Positions 33,497 to 43,282 of a stretch of DNA of 64,000 nucleotides are shown one piece after another. Each line of letters begins with the position of its first letter. Position 1 is the stretch's first letter. Made by a program: the position numbers and the translations under genes. The DNA is taken from contig NZ_CP128540.1 in assembly GCF_021283545.2 (NCBI RefSeq), forward strand, positions 2,267,501 to 2,331,500, given 5' to 3'. The stretch is from Pseudomonas alloputida (lineage in GTDB: Bacteria > Pseudomonadota > Gammaproteobacteria > Pseudomonadales > Pseudomonadaceae). The notes under the pieces are model-generated. The model did not search any database. It was given only the letters and a program-made list of their open reading frames with translations, and had not been told where the DNA came from.

Positions 33497-33962
33497 CACG
33501 TAAATGTTGCTAAAAGATTGTAGAGAAAGCGAGCACTAAGCTGCAACGTTTGGATAGGGGGTGAGCATCACTCCACCGGAAATTTGGTCATACGTCCGCG
33601 TGGTCGTCGAGTGCATGAAGCTTGATGGGATTATCTCCAAAGTCGTGAGAGTAGATGGAATGTACGGGAGGGCATCTCGATACCTGGGGCTGTTGATCGC
33701 AGTCATCTCGCCGTTCGAGGGAGTGATCATGAACGATTTCAGGTAGCATCTCTATTACAAGTCCCCGGCATGGTCGTCGATGAGCTTGCTGAGACTTAAC
33801 CGCATGCGCTTTTCGGTCATGGCGTAGGAGCAGTACTGGCATGTTCCTTCAATTTCTAAAGTTGATATCTTCGGCGAGCAGTGACGCCATGGTACAGCCC
33901 GACATTCTCATGTGCGAGCCAGTTAGAGGGCGTCAGATGCAGAGCCTGGCGGGTGTCGAGCC
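33497..33962. other. 466-bp region without a recognisable gene
   Basis: Short open frames on both strands (for example 33588-33842 minus and 33561-33746 plus) show no family resemblance and lack ribosome sites. Base composition is lower in GC than the flanks. Probably decayed DNA plus the promoter of the PucR gene. Confidence 0.45.
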
Positions 33963-35180
33963 ATGAGCTTGACTCTGAGTGAGGTCCTGAACCTGCCCGG
34001 CTTGGAAGACATGAGGGTCCGCGCAGGCGAGCTTTACTTGCAACGGCGAGTATGCTGGTCCTACGTGGCGGGAAATGAGGGTATCACCGCGTGTAAAATG
34101 GGCGGCGAACTAGTATTTATTTCGGAAATCAATTACCTATGTGACGAACGCAAGTTACTCACTTTGGTCGAGACTGGTGCTGTGTTGGGTATTGCCGGGA
34201 TGGTGGTTCTTACTGGAGGCCCGTTTCCCCAGTGCATCCCGTCTGCAGTGATCGCTCGTGCTGAACAGTTGGGATTGTCGCTGATCGAGCAGCCCTCTCC
34301 GCTGAAGTTGGTGTTTGTGACCCACCTGATCGATACGGCCCTGATGCATATGACTCAAGTGCGGCGCTCACGTAACCACATTCTCGGCCAGTTGCTGACC
34401 GGAGATTACCCGAGTCTGGCCATTGCCCGACAGCGGGCTGCGCATCTGCAACTGATGCTTGATATTCCACGGCGACTGGTCGTGCTGCGCTTGTCAGGTA
34501 TCGAGACGCTGTTTGAGCGCCAAGGCTTGGCCCAAGGCGAGCAGCTGTGGCAAGCCACTCGCCAGTCCATGGAAGACCAACTTGAAGCCTGGGGTCGCAG
34601 CCGCCCGGGAACGGTGATGGTAGAGATGCCGGGCGACCTCTTCGTGCTACTGCTGGCGGATGCCGATGACCTGCCGGCAGCCTTGACCACGTTGCGTCGG
34701 CAACTGATCGGAGTGGCAGGGGAGTTGGATATGTACATGGGCCTGTCGAGCGTTGCTGAAGATTGTGGTCATTACCGCCGACTGCTCAACGAAGCGCGCC
34801 AGGCGCTGAATGTGGCGCAGAAACTGCGCCCGGAGAGCGGATACTGCGATTTCAACGAGTTGGGCGTGTTGGGTTTGCTGCAGGGGGTAGTCGACCGCAC
34901 GCTCATCGACGACTTCGTCGAAAAGACACTCGGCCCGTTGTTCGTGCCCGGCCGTAAACACCCTAAAGTACTCGTGCATACCCTCGACGCTTTGCTCAAG
35001 GAAAATGGCAACGGGCTCAAGGCTGCCCAGCGCCTGGGACTTCACCGTAACACCATCAATCAACGTATCCAGCGCATCGAACAACTGAGTGGAAAATCCT
35101 TGGACGATCCACTTTTTCGTATGAATGCTTCGATCGCTATTATGGTATGGCACATGTCTATCGCCCGAGGTAAGGAATAA
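33963..35180 (+). CDS. PucR-family transcriptional regulator
   Basis: A 405-aa protein with an N-terminal PucR sensor domain (MSLTLSEVLNLPGLEDMRV ... VVLTGGPFPQCIPSAVIARAEQLGLSLIEQP), a central GGDEF-like domain (CdaR type) and a C-terminal HTH_30 (LKAAQRLGLHRNTINQRIQRIEQLSG). PucR regulators often control nitrogen-compound catabolism. It lies at the edge of the creatinine cluster and is convergent with the GlxA-type gene, so it is a candidate regulator of creatininase or the permease. No strong ribosome site is seen before the ATG. Confidence 0.88.
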   Translation: MSLTLSEVLNLPGLEDMRVRAGELYLQRRVCWSYVAGNEGITACKMGGELVFISEINYLCDERKLLTLVETGAVLGIAGMVVLTGGPFPQCIPSAVIARAEQLGLSLIEQPSPLKLVFVTHLIDTALMHMTQVRRSRNHILGQLLTGDYPSLAIARQRAAHLQLMLDIPRRLVVLRLSGIETLFERQGLAQGEQLWQATRQSMEDQLEAWGRSRPGTVMVEMPGDLFVLLLADADDLPAALTTLRRQLIGVAGELDMYMGLSSVAEDCGHYRRLLNEARQALNVAQKLRPESGYCDFNELGVLGLLQGVVDRTLIDDFVEKTLGPLFVPGRKHPKVLVHTLDALLKENGNGLKAAQRLGLHRNTINQRIQRIEQLSGKSLDDPLFRMNASIAIMVWHMSIARGKE

Positions 35181-35428
35181 TGACATGAACATCATCAATG
35201 CGCGCCTGCGTAGCAAGCGTAGTCCGCTTCGTCCTGAATGGCATGACATCTAGCCAGATCCAAGTGATGGTCCAAAACTGTGCGGAATGACCGAGATTCC
35301 CCTGCAGAATTGTGGTGGCGCCCTCGTGGAGCGCACATTCACTTGGATGCCCTCACATTGCGGGCCAGCTGAGGGGAGCATGGCGAGGAAATCCTGGACC
35401 GCGCCACGAAAACTAACGACAGGGTTGT
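35181..35428. other. Convergent intergenic region, no gene seen
   Basis: It lies between the PucR and GlxA-type stops. I find no RNA gene, strong hairpin or coding frame. Confidence 0.4.
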
Positions 35429-36448
35429 TCAGTGAAGTGAAGAGACTACCTTTTTCCGCTCGCCGATTGGTGAGACACCAAAGAAACGACTGTAGCACTT
35501 TGAGAAGTGTGCTGGCGAAATGAAACCACAGGCGAGGGCGATATCACGCACTTGGGATTCACTGTGTAGCAATAGTTGCCTAGCCCGTGTCAGGCGTAGT
35601 TCCAAGTAATACTGACTCGGTGTGTTTTGAAGATGCTTGTGGAACAAACGCTCCATTTGCCGAACCGAGATCTCATTCAGTTCTGCAAGCTCTTCCAAGG
35701 TCATCGGGTCTTCAAGGTTGGCTTCCATGATTGTAACAATCTGACTGAGTTTGGGCTGAGAGGTGCCGAGCTTTTGCCGCAAAGGCACGCGCTGGCGCTC
35801 TTGCGATCCACGTACTCGATCACATAACAGCAGTTCAGCCGCATGACTGGCAATGTCCCGCCCGCCAGGTTCTCGGGCAATCAGTTGTAGGATCATGTCC
35901 ATGGACGCCACGCCGCCGGAGCTCGTGAAACGGTCACGGTCAAGCTCAAACAGTTGGTTGGAAATGATAATGCCGGGAAATCGCTCTTTTAGCGCCTCGA
36001 TATCTTCCCAGTGGATGGTACACCGATAACCAGTGAGCAGATTGGCGCGTGCTAGCAAATGGCTGCCTGTGCAAATACCGCCCAATGGCACCTGGTCATG
36101 TGCCAACTTGCGAAGCCAGTTGAGGATGGGGCGGGTATTGTGGTCGGAGACTATCGGGTTTGGCCCCACCACGAACAGCATGTCCAGCTTTGGGGCATCC
36201 TTGATACTGAAATCGGGCAGGATGCGCATGCCGTTACTGGCACTCACTGGCTCCATGTCGGCTGCAATGATCAGGGTCTGGAACATGGTTTTGCGTGCTG
36301 CCAGGTTGGCCATGCGCAAGGTTTCCACCGCCGAGGCGAAGCCAATGGTGGTGAAATTGGGAATGATCAGGAAACCGACGACTTTCAGCGGCGGGGCATC
36401 ATTGACAGGGTATGCCGGTGCCAACGGCGAGGATTTTAACGTACCCAT
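35429..36448 (-). CDS. GlxA-family AraC-type regulator (GbdR/CdhR-like)
   Basis: A 339-aa regulator with an N-terminal DJ-1/PfpI amidotransferase-like domain (VVGFLIIPNFTTIGFASAVETLRMAN; GGICTGSHLLARANLLTGYRCTIHWED) and a C-terminal AraC double HTH (LEELAELNEISVRQMERLFHKHLQNTPSQYYLELRL; SESQVRDIALACGFISPAHFSKCYSRFFGVSP). The group senses glycine-betaine-, carnitine- or sarcosine-type amines, which fits a creatine/sarcosine pathway. GGAGT fixes the start at 36448. Confidence 0.9.
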   Translation of the reverse strand: MGTLKSSPLAPAYPVNDAPPLKVVGFLIIPNFTTIGFASAVETLRMANLAARKTMFQTLIIAADMEPVSASNGMRILPDFSIKDAPKLDMLFVVGPNPIVSDHNTRPILNWLRKLAHDQVPLGGICTGSHLLARANLLTGYRCTIHWEDIEALKERFPGIIISNQLFELDRDRFTSSGGVASMDMILQLIAREPGGRDIASHAAELLLCDRVRGSQERQRVPLRQKLGTSQPKLSQIVTIMEANLEDPMTLEELAELNEISVRQMERLFHKHLQNTPSQYYLELRLTRARQLLLHSESQVRDIALACGFISPAHFSKCYSRFFGVSPIGERKKVVSSLH

Positions 36449-36590
36449 CAATACGACTCCTTGAATGCAAAAAAATGACGTGCTCTGCGTCTGGTTGCCG
36501 TAAATCGGCAATTCATTGTGTTTAGGTTGATGCATTTGTCAGAGTGATAGTACACGCAGTGCCTAAGCATTGGGAGGCGCCCCGGTGAAA

Positions 36591-36625
36591 AGCAAAAACC
36601 CTGCGAAAGCAACACCTTCACAGGG
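36591..36625 (-). terminator. Rho-independent terminator after the APC permease gene
   Basis: On the minus strand CCCTGTGAA pairs with TTCGCAGGG (one G-T pair), followed by five T residues (complement of 36594-36598). It lies just after the permease stop at 36646. Confidence 0.85.
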
Positions 36626-36645
36626 TGGGTAACGACTCGGCCTGG

Positions 36646-38031
36646 TCAGTCAGGCTTGCTCGCCACGGTGGCCGAAGTGCTCTTTTTAGACGAGAAAATG
36701 GCGCTCACGCAGACGATGGACAGCGCCAGCGCACCAGTTGCCACCACTTCCATGCGATGCCCTGGCATCACCAGCATCATCGTCAAGATACTGATGATGG
36801 AGAAGATGACCAGGTAGCTGAGCCAGGGGAACAGCCACATCTTGAAGTCCAGCGCAGTACCTTGGCTATCCATCCGATTACGCAGAACCAATTGCGAAAC
36901 AGCGATTGCCAGATAGACTAGAAGCGCTACCGCCCCCGAACTTGCCAGCAGGAAGGAAAACACCTCGTCGGGAGCGAAGTAATTGAGTGCTGTGGTCAAG
37001 AAGCCCACTGCGGTGCTGGCTAGCACTGCAATCACTGGCACGCCCGTCGCTGAGGTGCGCTGCAGAACGCGAGGACCGTCGCCGCGCTTGCTCAGCGAAT
37101 AGACCATGCGCGATGCGGTGTAGATGGCCGAATTGAGGCAACTGGCAACGGCAATCAGCACGACGATATCGACGATCATCTTGGCGTGCGGGATGTTCAT
37201 CAGCTCAAGGGCCCGTTGATAGGAGCCGACCTGTACTAGCATGGGGTCGTTCCAGGGCACGATGGAGATGATCAGGAACACCGAGACGATGTAGAAGATC
37301 CCCATTCGCCACACCACGGAATTGGTGGCACGGGTGATTTGCTTGGAGGGGTTTTTCGACTCGGCGGCGGCAATGGTGACAATTTCAGTACCCATGAAAC
37401 TGAACACGGTGGTGAGCATGGCACCGATGACAGCGGTCATGCCGTTGGGCATGAAACCACCAAACTCATGACTCAGGTTGACCACGCCGCTAACTGAAAT
37501 ATCGGGCAGCGCGCCTGTCAGTGCCAATGCACCCAGAGCAATGAACCCTAGCACCGCGATAACCTTGAGCATCGCAAACCAAAACTCGAATTCACCGTAG
37601 CGCGCCACACTGAACAGGTTAGTTACGGTCAGCAAACCGGTAACCACCAGTGCGAATTCCCAGGTTTCTATCGCAGGGAACCAGGCATGCAGAATGGCCG
37701 CTGCTGCAATGGCTTCGATTGGAATGACCAGCACCCAGAACCACCAGTACAGCCAGCCAATGGTAAAGCCTGCTGTACGTCCCATTGCGCGCTCGGCGTA
37801 GGTGGAGAATGACCCGGTATCTGGCGAGGCCACCGCCATTTCTCCGAGCATGCGCATGACCAGAACGACCAGTGTGCCAGACATGATGTACGCGAGAATT
37901 GCCGCAGGACCGGCTGCAGCAATGGCATGCCCCGAGCCGATGAAGAGGCCGGCGCCAATAGCGCCGGCGATTGACAACATGGTGACGTGGCGCTGCTTGA
38001 GGCCGGGGGCCAGAGTTGAGTTGCTGGACAT
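36646..38031 (-). CDS. APC-family amino acid permease (GabP-like)
   Basis: A 461-aa transporter with 12 predicted membrane helices and the APC family opening (LKQRHVTMLSIAGAIGAGLFIGSGHAIAAAGPAAILAY). FSFMGTEIVTIAAAESKNPSKQITRATNSVVWR follows in the middle. It is co-directional with creatininase, 73 bases downstream of it, so it is probably in the same operon. The mRNA leader before its start contains CAAGAATAAA, also found before creatininase. Candidate substrates are creatine, creatinine, sarcosine or 4-aminobutyrate; context favours the first three. Confidence 0.85.
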   Translation of the reverse strand: MSSNSTLAPGLKQRHVTMLSIAGAIGAGLFIGSGHAIAAAGPAAILAYIMSGTLVVLVMRMLGEMAVASPDTGSFSTYAERAMGRTAGFTIGWLYWWFWVLVIPIEAIAAAAILHAWFPAIETWEFALVVTGLLTVTNLFSVARYGEFEFWFAMLKVIAVLGFIALGALALTGALPDISVSGVVNLSHEFGGFMPNGMTAVIGAMLTTVFSFMGTEIVTIAAAESKNPSKQITRATNSVVWRMGIFYIVSVFLIISIVPWNDPMLVQVGSYQRALELMNIPHAKMIVDIVVLIAVASCLNSAIYTASRMVYSLSKRGDGPRVLQRTSATGVPVIAVLASTAVGFLTTALNYFAPDEVFSFLLASSGAVALLVYLAIAVSQLVLRNRMDSQGTALDFKMWLFPWLSYLVIFSIISILTMMLVMPGHRMEVVATGALALSIVCVSAIFSSKKSTSATVASKPD

Positions 38032-38104
38032 GCTAATTACCCTTTTTATTCTTGAAGGAGGGTGAACTGCGAACGGCGGTGCTGCTCTGGGCTGGAGATC
38101 GGTG

Positions 38105-38887
38105 TTATTTCTGCAGGTCGAAGGCCTCCCGCACAGCGCTGCTAATGCCCTCTACGCAAACTCGCAGAATCAACTCGCCTTTTTCTCGGTTGGCGCCCTT
38201 AGGCGAGGAAAGCGTTCCGCAGGCGGGGGTGCGTTCAGGGATGATGGGGAAGACATCGTAAGGTGGGAATTTTGCCGGAGGGTGGTCGACGGCGCGGCTC
38301 AGGTCGACCTTTTCAGGGTGCAGGGCCAGCATCAGTGACGTTTCGAAAACGCCACCGTGTTCGATGTCCCAGCCGAGGAAACCTTCGGGGTAGAGCTCTT
38401 CGATGACCGCCGGCGCGTTGACGAAATCCCAGTAGGACAGAACGACCACCTTGAAATCGGTGATACCGCCATAACGCAGTTCGCGCAGCGCCAGGTCGAT
38501 GCCTTCGACGATGAACATCGAGTTTTCATAATGGCCATTCATCAAGACCAGCTTGCGCGCCCCATGCCGGGCGAGTTCGCGGATGATGTCCTGGATGGTA
38601 TGGGTCAGTGTTGCGCCATCCAGGCTGGTGGTGCCGGGAAAGTGGTTGCCACCTCCCGACTTCTGCTGTGACTTGTAGCCATAGGCCAAGGCGGGTAACA
38701 CCAAGCCGTCGACTTCTCGCGCTACTGCCTTGCACAGGGCGGTAGGCAATAGCACATCCACCTCCATGCACATGTGATGACCGTGCTGCTCCAAGGCGCC
38801 CACCGGCAAGAAAATCGTGCTGCCGGAAGCTACCTTCTGTGCGTACTCAGGCCAGGTGAGTTCGCCAACCACTACGCTTTCGTTCAT
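38105..38887 (-). CDS. crnA: Creatininase (creatinine amidohydrolase)
   Basis: A 260-aa enzyme of the same length as, and very similar to, P. putida creatininase. The metal site residues are visible in PVGALEQHGHHMCMEVDVLLP (Glu33, His35, Asp44), NGHYEN and GWDIEHGG. YGYKSQQKSGGGNHFPGTTSLDG is also characteristic. It opens the creatinine lactam ring reversibly to creatine in the cytoplasm. It is divergent from the ABC importer and probably co-transcribed with the permease downstream. Confidence 0.95.
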   Translation of the reverse strand: MNESVVVGELTWPEYAQKVASGSTIFLPVGALEQHGHHMCMEVDVLLPTALCKAVAREVDGLVLPALAYGYKSQQKSGGGNHFPGTTSLDGATLTHTIQDIIRELARHGARKLVLMNGHYENSMFIVEGIDLALRELRYGGITDFKVVVLSYWDFVNAPAVIEELYPEGFLGWDIEHGGVFETSLMLALHPEKVDLSRAVDHPPAKFPPYDVFPIIPERTPACGTLSSPKGANREKGELILRVCVEGISSAVREAFDLQK

Positions 38888-39203
38888 CGGTTATCTCTCT
38901 TTATTCTTGTATTCGTTGAAGTAGTCCGTTTGCAGCGAGCCAGTACATGCAACGATTTGATCAGATCACAACGACATTCACTTGTCAGTTCCCGACCTGA
39001 ATTTGACAAATGCTGACGGACCTGCGATCCAGGTGGGTCGGGTGGGGCAGGGGGCGAATTTGACAAATTACAGGTCGGAAAAACACAACTTGCCCTGATG
39101 GCAATCTGCTGCAATCGGTAATCACACAGGCGGTGAAAACCTTGGGGAAGCGGGGCGAAAGCGCGGCTGGGCCAAGGCACTTTTGATTACCGAGGGTATC
39201 TCC
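38888..39203. promoter_or_regulatory. Divergent control region with repeated operator-like elements
   Basis: Two direct copies of GAATTTGACAAAT (38999-39011 and 39056-39068) are framed by the inverted pair CCGACCTG (38992-38999) and CAGGTCGG (39071-39078). A further TTGTCA lies at 38982-38987. The set lies between creatininase and the ABC importer and is a good candidate binding region for the GlxA-type or PucR regulator. Confidence 0.6.
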
Positions 39204-40331
39204 ATGACGCGTCGCGCCGATTTTTCACGCCGTACATTCATCAAGAACAGCAGCATTTTGGCCGGTGTGGCGGCGCTCTCCGGGGTACTTCCGAACAGAA
39301 CCTTTGGCGCAGCCGAAAAAGAACTGGTGATACTGGCGTGGGCAGGCCACGCCGCGCCCGACATCGTCGCGGATTTCGAGCGCGAGCATGGGGTCAAGGT
39401 GCGGGCCAAGTACTACACCGGCGGCGATAACATGCTGGGGCTCATTTCGCAGTCACCACCGGGCACCTTCGACCTGATCCTGTCGGATGCCGAGTATGTG
39501 CAACAACTCAACGCCGCCGACTATATCGAGCGACTGGACCTTGCCGATTATCCCTTCGATGACTTCTACCCAGAGTTTCAGCACTTTCCAGGGCACTGGC
39601 AGGGCGATGAACTGTATTCGGTCATGGTCCGCTTCGGCTTTCTCGGTATCGCCTTCAATACCCAGTTGCTGCCGGAGTCCAAGGCGAAAAGCTACCAGGT
39701 GTTCTGGGACGATAGCCTCAAGGGCAAGGTCGGCCACTTCGACTGGCACCTGCCAAACCTGGGCCAGATCAGTTTGCTCAATGGCAACAGGCTGCCCTAC
39801 GACATCGACGCGGCGCACTGGAAGAGGCTCCAGGACAAAACCATGAGCCTACGCGGACAAGTGGCCGGGTTCTTCGATTATGGCGGTACCTTCTCCTCCC
39901 TGAAAAACGGCCAGATCCACGCGATGTGTGGCATTGGCGACTGGATTACCGGGGTCTTGCAGCGTGCCGGGGCACCGGTAAAAACAGTGATACCCGAGGA
40001 GGGCGGCCTGCAATGGACCGAGTCTTATTGCATCGCCAAGAAAGCCCACAGCCCGGAACTTGCGAAGAAGTTCATTCAATACATCACCTCCCCTGAAGGC
40101 CAGGTGAAGTCGGCGAAGATGGAGGCTTACCCGGCGCTGATTCCCAATAAGCGCGGCTGGGAGTTGCTGAACAAGACCGACCTTGCCGAAGCCAGACGCC
40201 AAGGCATGGTACTGGGCCAGCGCAATGTCATGGACGACATCCGCGAGGGGCGTATTCAGTATCGCGCGCTCCCCGTGCAGCAGAGCCTGGAGGACTGGAA
40301 CGACTTCTGGTCGCAGTACAAGGGCGCTTGA
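39204..40331 (+). CDS. ABC importer substrate-binding protein, polyamine type
   Basis: A 375-aa periplasmic binding protein of the PotD/PotF group with a Tat-type signal (TRRADFSRRTFIKNSSILAGVAALSGVLP). The body begins KELVILAWAGHAAPDIVADFEREHGVKVRAKYY and has GTFDLILSDAEYV and GDWITGVLQRAGAPVKTVIPEEGGLQWTESYCIAKKA. GAGG eight bases before 39204 sets the start. It is the first gene of a four-gene importer between creatininase and creatinase, so creatinine or creatine is a likely ligand rather than a polyamine; this is inference. Confidence 0.85.
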   Translation: MTRRADFSRRTFIKNSSILAGVAALSGVLPNRTFGAAEKELVILAWAGHAAPDIVADFEREHGVKVRAKYYTGGDNMLGLISQSPPGTFDLILSDAEYVQQLNAADYIERLDLADYPFDDFYPEFQHFPGHWQGDELYSVMVRFGFLGIAFNTQLLPESKAKSYQVFWDDSLKGKVGHFDWHLPNLGQISLLNGNRLPYDIDAAHWKRLQDKTMSLRGQVAGFFDYGGTFSSLKNGQIHAMCGIGDWITGVLQRAGAPVKTVIPEEGGLQWTESYCIAKKAHSPELAKKFIQYITSPEGQVKSAKMEAYPALIPNKRGWELLNKTDLAEARRQGMVLGQRNVMDDIREGRIQYRALPVQQSLEDWNDFWSQYKGA

Positions 40332-40355
40332 TGGCGCCTACACAGGAGCGGCGTA

Positions 40356-41273
40356 ATGATTTCGAACAAGCTATCGCCCCCACTGCCCGCCAGTGAGGAG
40401 CCTGCACGCACGCGTGGGCAGTTCGGCAAGCGCACCTGGCGCTTACCGGGGTATGGGCTGATCCTGTCGCTGCCGATACTGGTCTGGCAGCTACTGTTTT
40501 TTGTAGCGCCCTTGCTGTTTCTGCTGACCATCAGTTTTTGGCTGGTGCGCAACTTTCGCATGGTCCCTGCGTTCGAGTGGCTGAACTGGAAGTACCTGTT
40601 CAGCCGCGAGTACTTCTGGGATGCCTACTTGCACACCTGGGCGATGGCGGCGGGGGCCAGTGTGCTGATCAGTGCCGTAGCCTTTCCGTGCGCCTATACA
40701 ATTGCCTTCAAGTTCCGCGAATCGACCCGGCAATGGTTGGTGCTGTTGTTGATCACGCCATTTTTTACCAGTTACCTGGTGCGCACCTATTCCTGGCAAG
40801 TCTTTCTCAGTGACCAGGGGCTGCTCAATAGCGCCCTGGCGTTGCTGGGGATTGGGCCGTTGCCCTTGCTCAATACCAGTTTTGGTAGCTATGTGGGTTA
40901 CTTCACCCTGTGCCTGCCGCTGGTAGTGTTGCTGCAGTTGTTCAGCCTCATGTACATCGACCGCACGCTGATCGAAGCTGCCCACAACTTGCGCGCGGGC
41001 CGTCTGCGCACGGTATTTGGGGTAGTGATTCCATCGGCGCGGGTCGGCATCGTCATCGCCGCACTGTTCTGTTTCATCATGACCTTCGGTGACTTTGTCA
41101 GCCCGCTCTATCTAGGGGGCGGCCAACCACCAACCTTGAGCACCCTGATTACCGACACGACCAAATCGGGGCAGCAATGGCCACGCGCGGCGGTTATTGC
41201 CACGACGATGATCGTGACCTTGCTGGCCACGGCGTTCCTGATGGTTCGCCACGCCTACAGGAGGCGCGCATGA
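40356..41273 (+). CDS. ABC importer permease, PotB/PotH type
   Basis: A 305-aa inner-membrane permease with six predicted helices. Near the C-terminus it has the BPD-type coupling loop (LIEAAHNLRAGRLRTVFGVVIPSARVGI), the EAA motif that contacts the ATPase. It starts 24 bases after the binding-protein stop and overlaps the next permease by four bases (ATGA). Confidence 0.9.
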   Translation: MISNKLSPPLPASEEPARTRGQFGKRTWRLPGYGLILSLPILVWQLLFFVAPLLFLLTISFWLVRNFRMVPAFEWLNWKYLFSREYFWDAYLHTWAMAAGASVLISAVAFPCAYTIAFKFRESTRQWLVLLLITPFFTSYLVRTYSWQVFLSDQGLLNSALALLGIGPLPLLNTSFGSYVGYFTLCLPLVVLLQLFSLMYIDRTLIEAAHNLRAGRLRTVFGVVIPSARVGIVIAALFCFIMTFGDFVSPLYLGGGQPPTLSTLITDTTKSGQQWPRAAVIATTMIVTLLATAFLMVRHAYRRRA

Positions 41274-42079
41274 ACGAACATCGTGTCATCAACTTCATGC
41301 TGCGCAGCTTCGTCGTCCTGGTGTTCTTGTTCATCCTCACGCCTATCATTGGCAGCTTCGTGTTTTCCTTCAACGTCGACCGCTTCCCATCCTTGCCCCT
41401 GGGTGGCTTCAGTTTGCGCTGGTACGAAGCGATTGCCGCCGACCCGCAAGTCTGGCAAGCCTTCAACAACAGCCTGGTCGTCGGTGTGGTGGTATCGCTG
41501 GTTTCCACGCTGCTGGGCTTCACTGCCGCCTATACCGACTTTCGTTATCACTTTTTTGGCAAGTCGGTGTACATGGCATTGGCACTGCTGCCTCCTACCA
41601 TTCCGGTGGTGATTCTGGGCCTGGCGATGCTCGCGTTCTTGTCGCGAATCGGCCTGTCCGGCGAGCTGTATGCCGTCATGATCTGCCACATCGTCATGTG
41701 CTCACCATTCGCCATGGCGGTGATTCGCATGCGCCTGGCGCAGATGGCCCCGCAACTGGAGGCCGCCGCCTGGAACCTGAGCGCCAGCCAATGGCAGGCC
41801 ATGCGCTACGTGATCCTGCCGTTCACCGCCCCGAGCATTTTCGCCGCACTGTTCGTGACCATGGCCGTGTCGTTCGACGAGTTCGCGGTGGCCTGGTTCG
41901 TTTCGGGCCTTAACGAGACAGTCCCGGTACGCATCCTCAATACTTTGCAAGGGCAGGTCAGCCCGACCATCAATGCGATAGGCACGATCGTTTTCATCAC
42001 CACGATCACGCTGACGATCGTTGCCCAGGTTTTGCTCATGCGCCGGCAGAAGAAACCGGCTGACGGCAAAAAAAGCTGA
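41270..42079 (+). CDS. ABC importer permease, PotC/PotI type
   Basis: A 269-aa permease with six predicted helices and an EAA loop (QLEAAAWNLSASQWQAMRYVILPFTAPSI). The start at 41270 overlaps the previous stop and has AGGAG upstream, which implies coupled translation. It pairs with the preceding permease as the heterodimeric channel. Confidence 0.9.
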   Translation: MNEHRVINFMLRSFVVLVFLFILTPIIGSFVFSFNVDRFPSLPLGGFSLRWYEAIAADPQVWQAFNNSLVVGVVVSLVSTLLGFTAAYTDFRYHFFGKSVYMALALLPPTIPVVILGLAMLAFLSRIGLSGELYAVMICHIVMCSPFAMAVIRMRLAQMAPQLEAAAWNLSASQWQAMRYVILPFTAPSIFAALFVTMAVSFDEFAVAWFVSGLNETVPVRILNTLQGQVSPTINAIGTIVFITTITLTIVAQVLLMRRQKKPADGKKS

Positions 42080-42107
42080 ACATCCCATGCCGACGCAGGA
42101 GCTCCCC

Positions 42108-43196
42108 ATGACTCAACCGTTAGTGGTATTCGATAACGTGACCAAACAATTCGGCAGTTACGTCGCTGTCGAACCGATGAACCTGGAAATCTACAAGGGC
42201 GAGTTCGTCGCGATCATGGGCTCCAGTGGCTGTGGTAAAACCACCACGCTGCGCATGCTTGCCGGGCTCGACAAGCCCAGCAGCGGTGAAATTCGCTTGA
42301 ACGGCGAGCGCATCAACGACCTGTATTCCTGGCAAAGGGACACCCCGCTGGTGTGGCAGAACCTGGCGCTGTTCCCCTTTCTGAGCGTGCTTGAAAACGT
42401 TGAGTTCGGTTTGCGCATGCGCGGCATGGGCAAAGCTGAACGGCGCAAAAAAGCCCTGCACTGGCTAGAGCGCCTGGACCTGGGCGAGTTTGCCAACCGT
42501 GATATAAGCATGCTTTCTGGCGGGCAACGGCAGCGGGTGGCGCTGGCGCGTTCACTGGTCACCGAGCCCCCGATACTGCTACTGGACGAACCGCTCAGTG
42601 CCCTCGATGCGCACTTGAGCGTGCGCATGCAGGCGGTGTTGACTGGGTTGCAGAAGGACCTTGGCATCACCTTCGTCTATGTCACCCACAGCCAATCCGA
42701 AGCCTTCGCCATGGCTGACCGCGTGGTGATCATGAGCCGTGGCCGGGTTGAGCAGATTGGCACGCCCAAGGATATTTTCTTCGAACCGCACAACCGTTTT
42801 GTCGCTGAATTCGTCGGCGGCAAGAACATGCTTGGCGGCGTTGTGCTTGGCTTCGACGACACCGGGCTGGTGCAACTGGACTCGGCGTATGGTCGCTTTC
42901 TGGCACGCTTGCCCGAAGACCGATCTGTTGCGGTAGGGGAAGAGGTCACCCTGTGCATCAGTGCCGAACATATCAACCTCGCCGCGCAACCGACCACAGC
43001 CAGCCGCCTGGCGTGTACCGTGATGGGGGAGGAATTCATTGGGTCAATGGTCAACATATACCTGGAAGCCGCCAACGGGCTGGAACTGCAAGTGCAGAAG
43101 CCGTACGCGGATTACGACCTACTTGGGCTCAAGAGCGGGCAGAGGGTGCATGTCGGGTGGGACGATGCGCGGGCGCTGATTTTACGTGGCAATTAG
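42108..43196 (+). CDS. ABC importer ATPase, PotA/PotG type
   Basis: A 362-aa ATPase with Walker A (GSSGCGKTT), the signature LSGGQRQRVALARSL, Walker B (ILLLDEPLSALD), the switch His (VTHSQ) and a C-terminal TOBE-like regulatory domain (CISAEHINLAAQP, GSMVNIYLEAANGLELQV). AGGAG fixes the start at 42108. It completes the importer. Such TOBE domains often bind regulators or maltose/polyamine-type effectors. Confidence 0.92.
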   Translation: MTQPLVVFDNVTKQFGSYVAVEPMNLEIYKGEFVAIMGSSGCGKTTTLRMLAGLDKPSSGEIRLNGERINDLYSWQRDTPLVWQNLALFPFLSVLENVEFGLRMRGMGKAERRKKALHWLERLDLGEFANRDISMLSGGQRQRVALARSLVTEPPILLLDEPLSALDAHLSVRMQAVLTGLQKDLGITFVYVTHSQSEAFAMADRVVIMSRGRVEQIGTPKDIFFEPHNRFVAEFVGGKNMLGGVVLGFDDTGLVQLDSAYGRFLARLPEDRSVAVGEEVTLCISAEHINLAAQPTTASRLACTVMGEEFIGSMVNIYLEAANGLELQVQKPYADYDLLGLKSGQRVHVGWDDARALILRGN

Positions 43197-43282
43197 AGGT
43201 CGATATCTGACATCTGCGCAGGGGCGGCAGCGTGGACAATTGTAGACGTACCCACGCCCAGTTGACCCGAAGGAGGCAGTAC

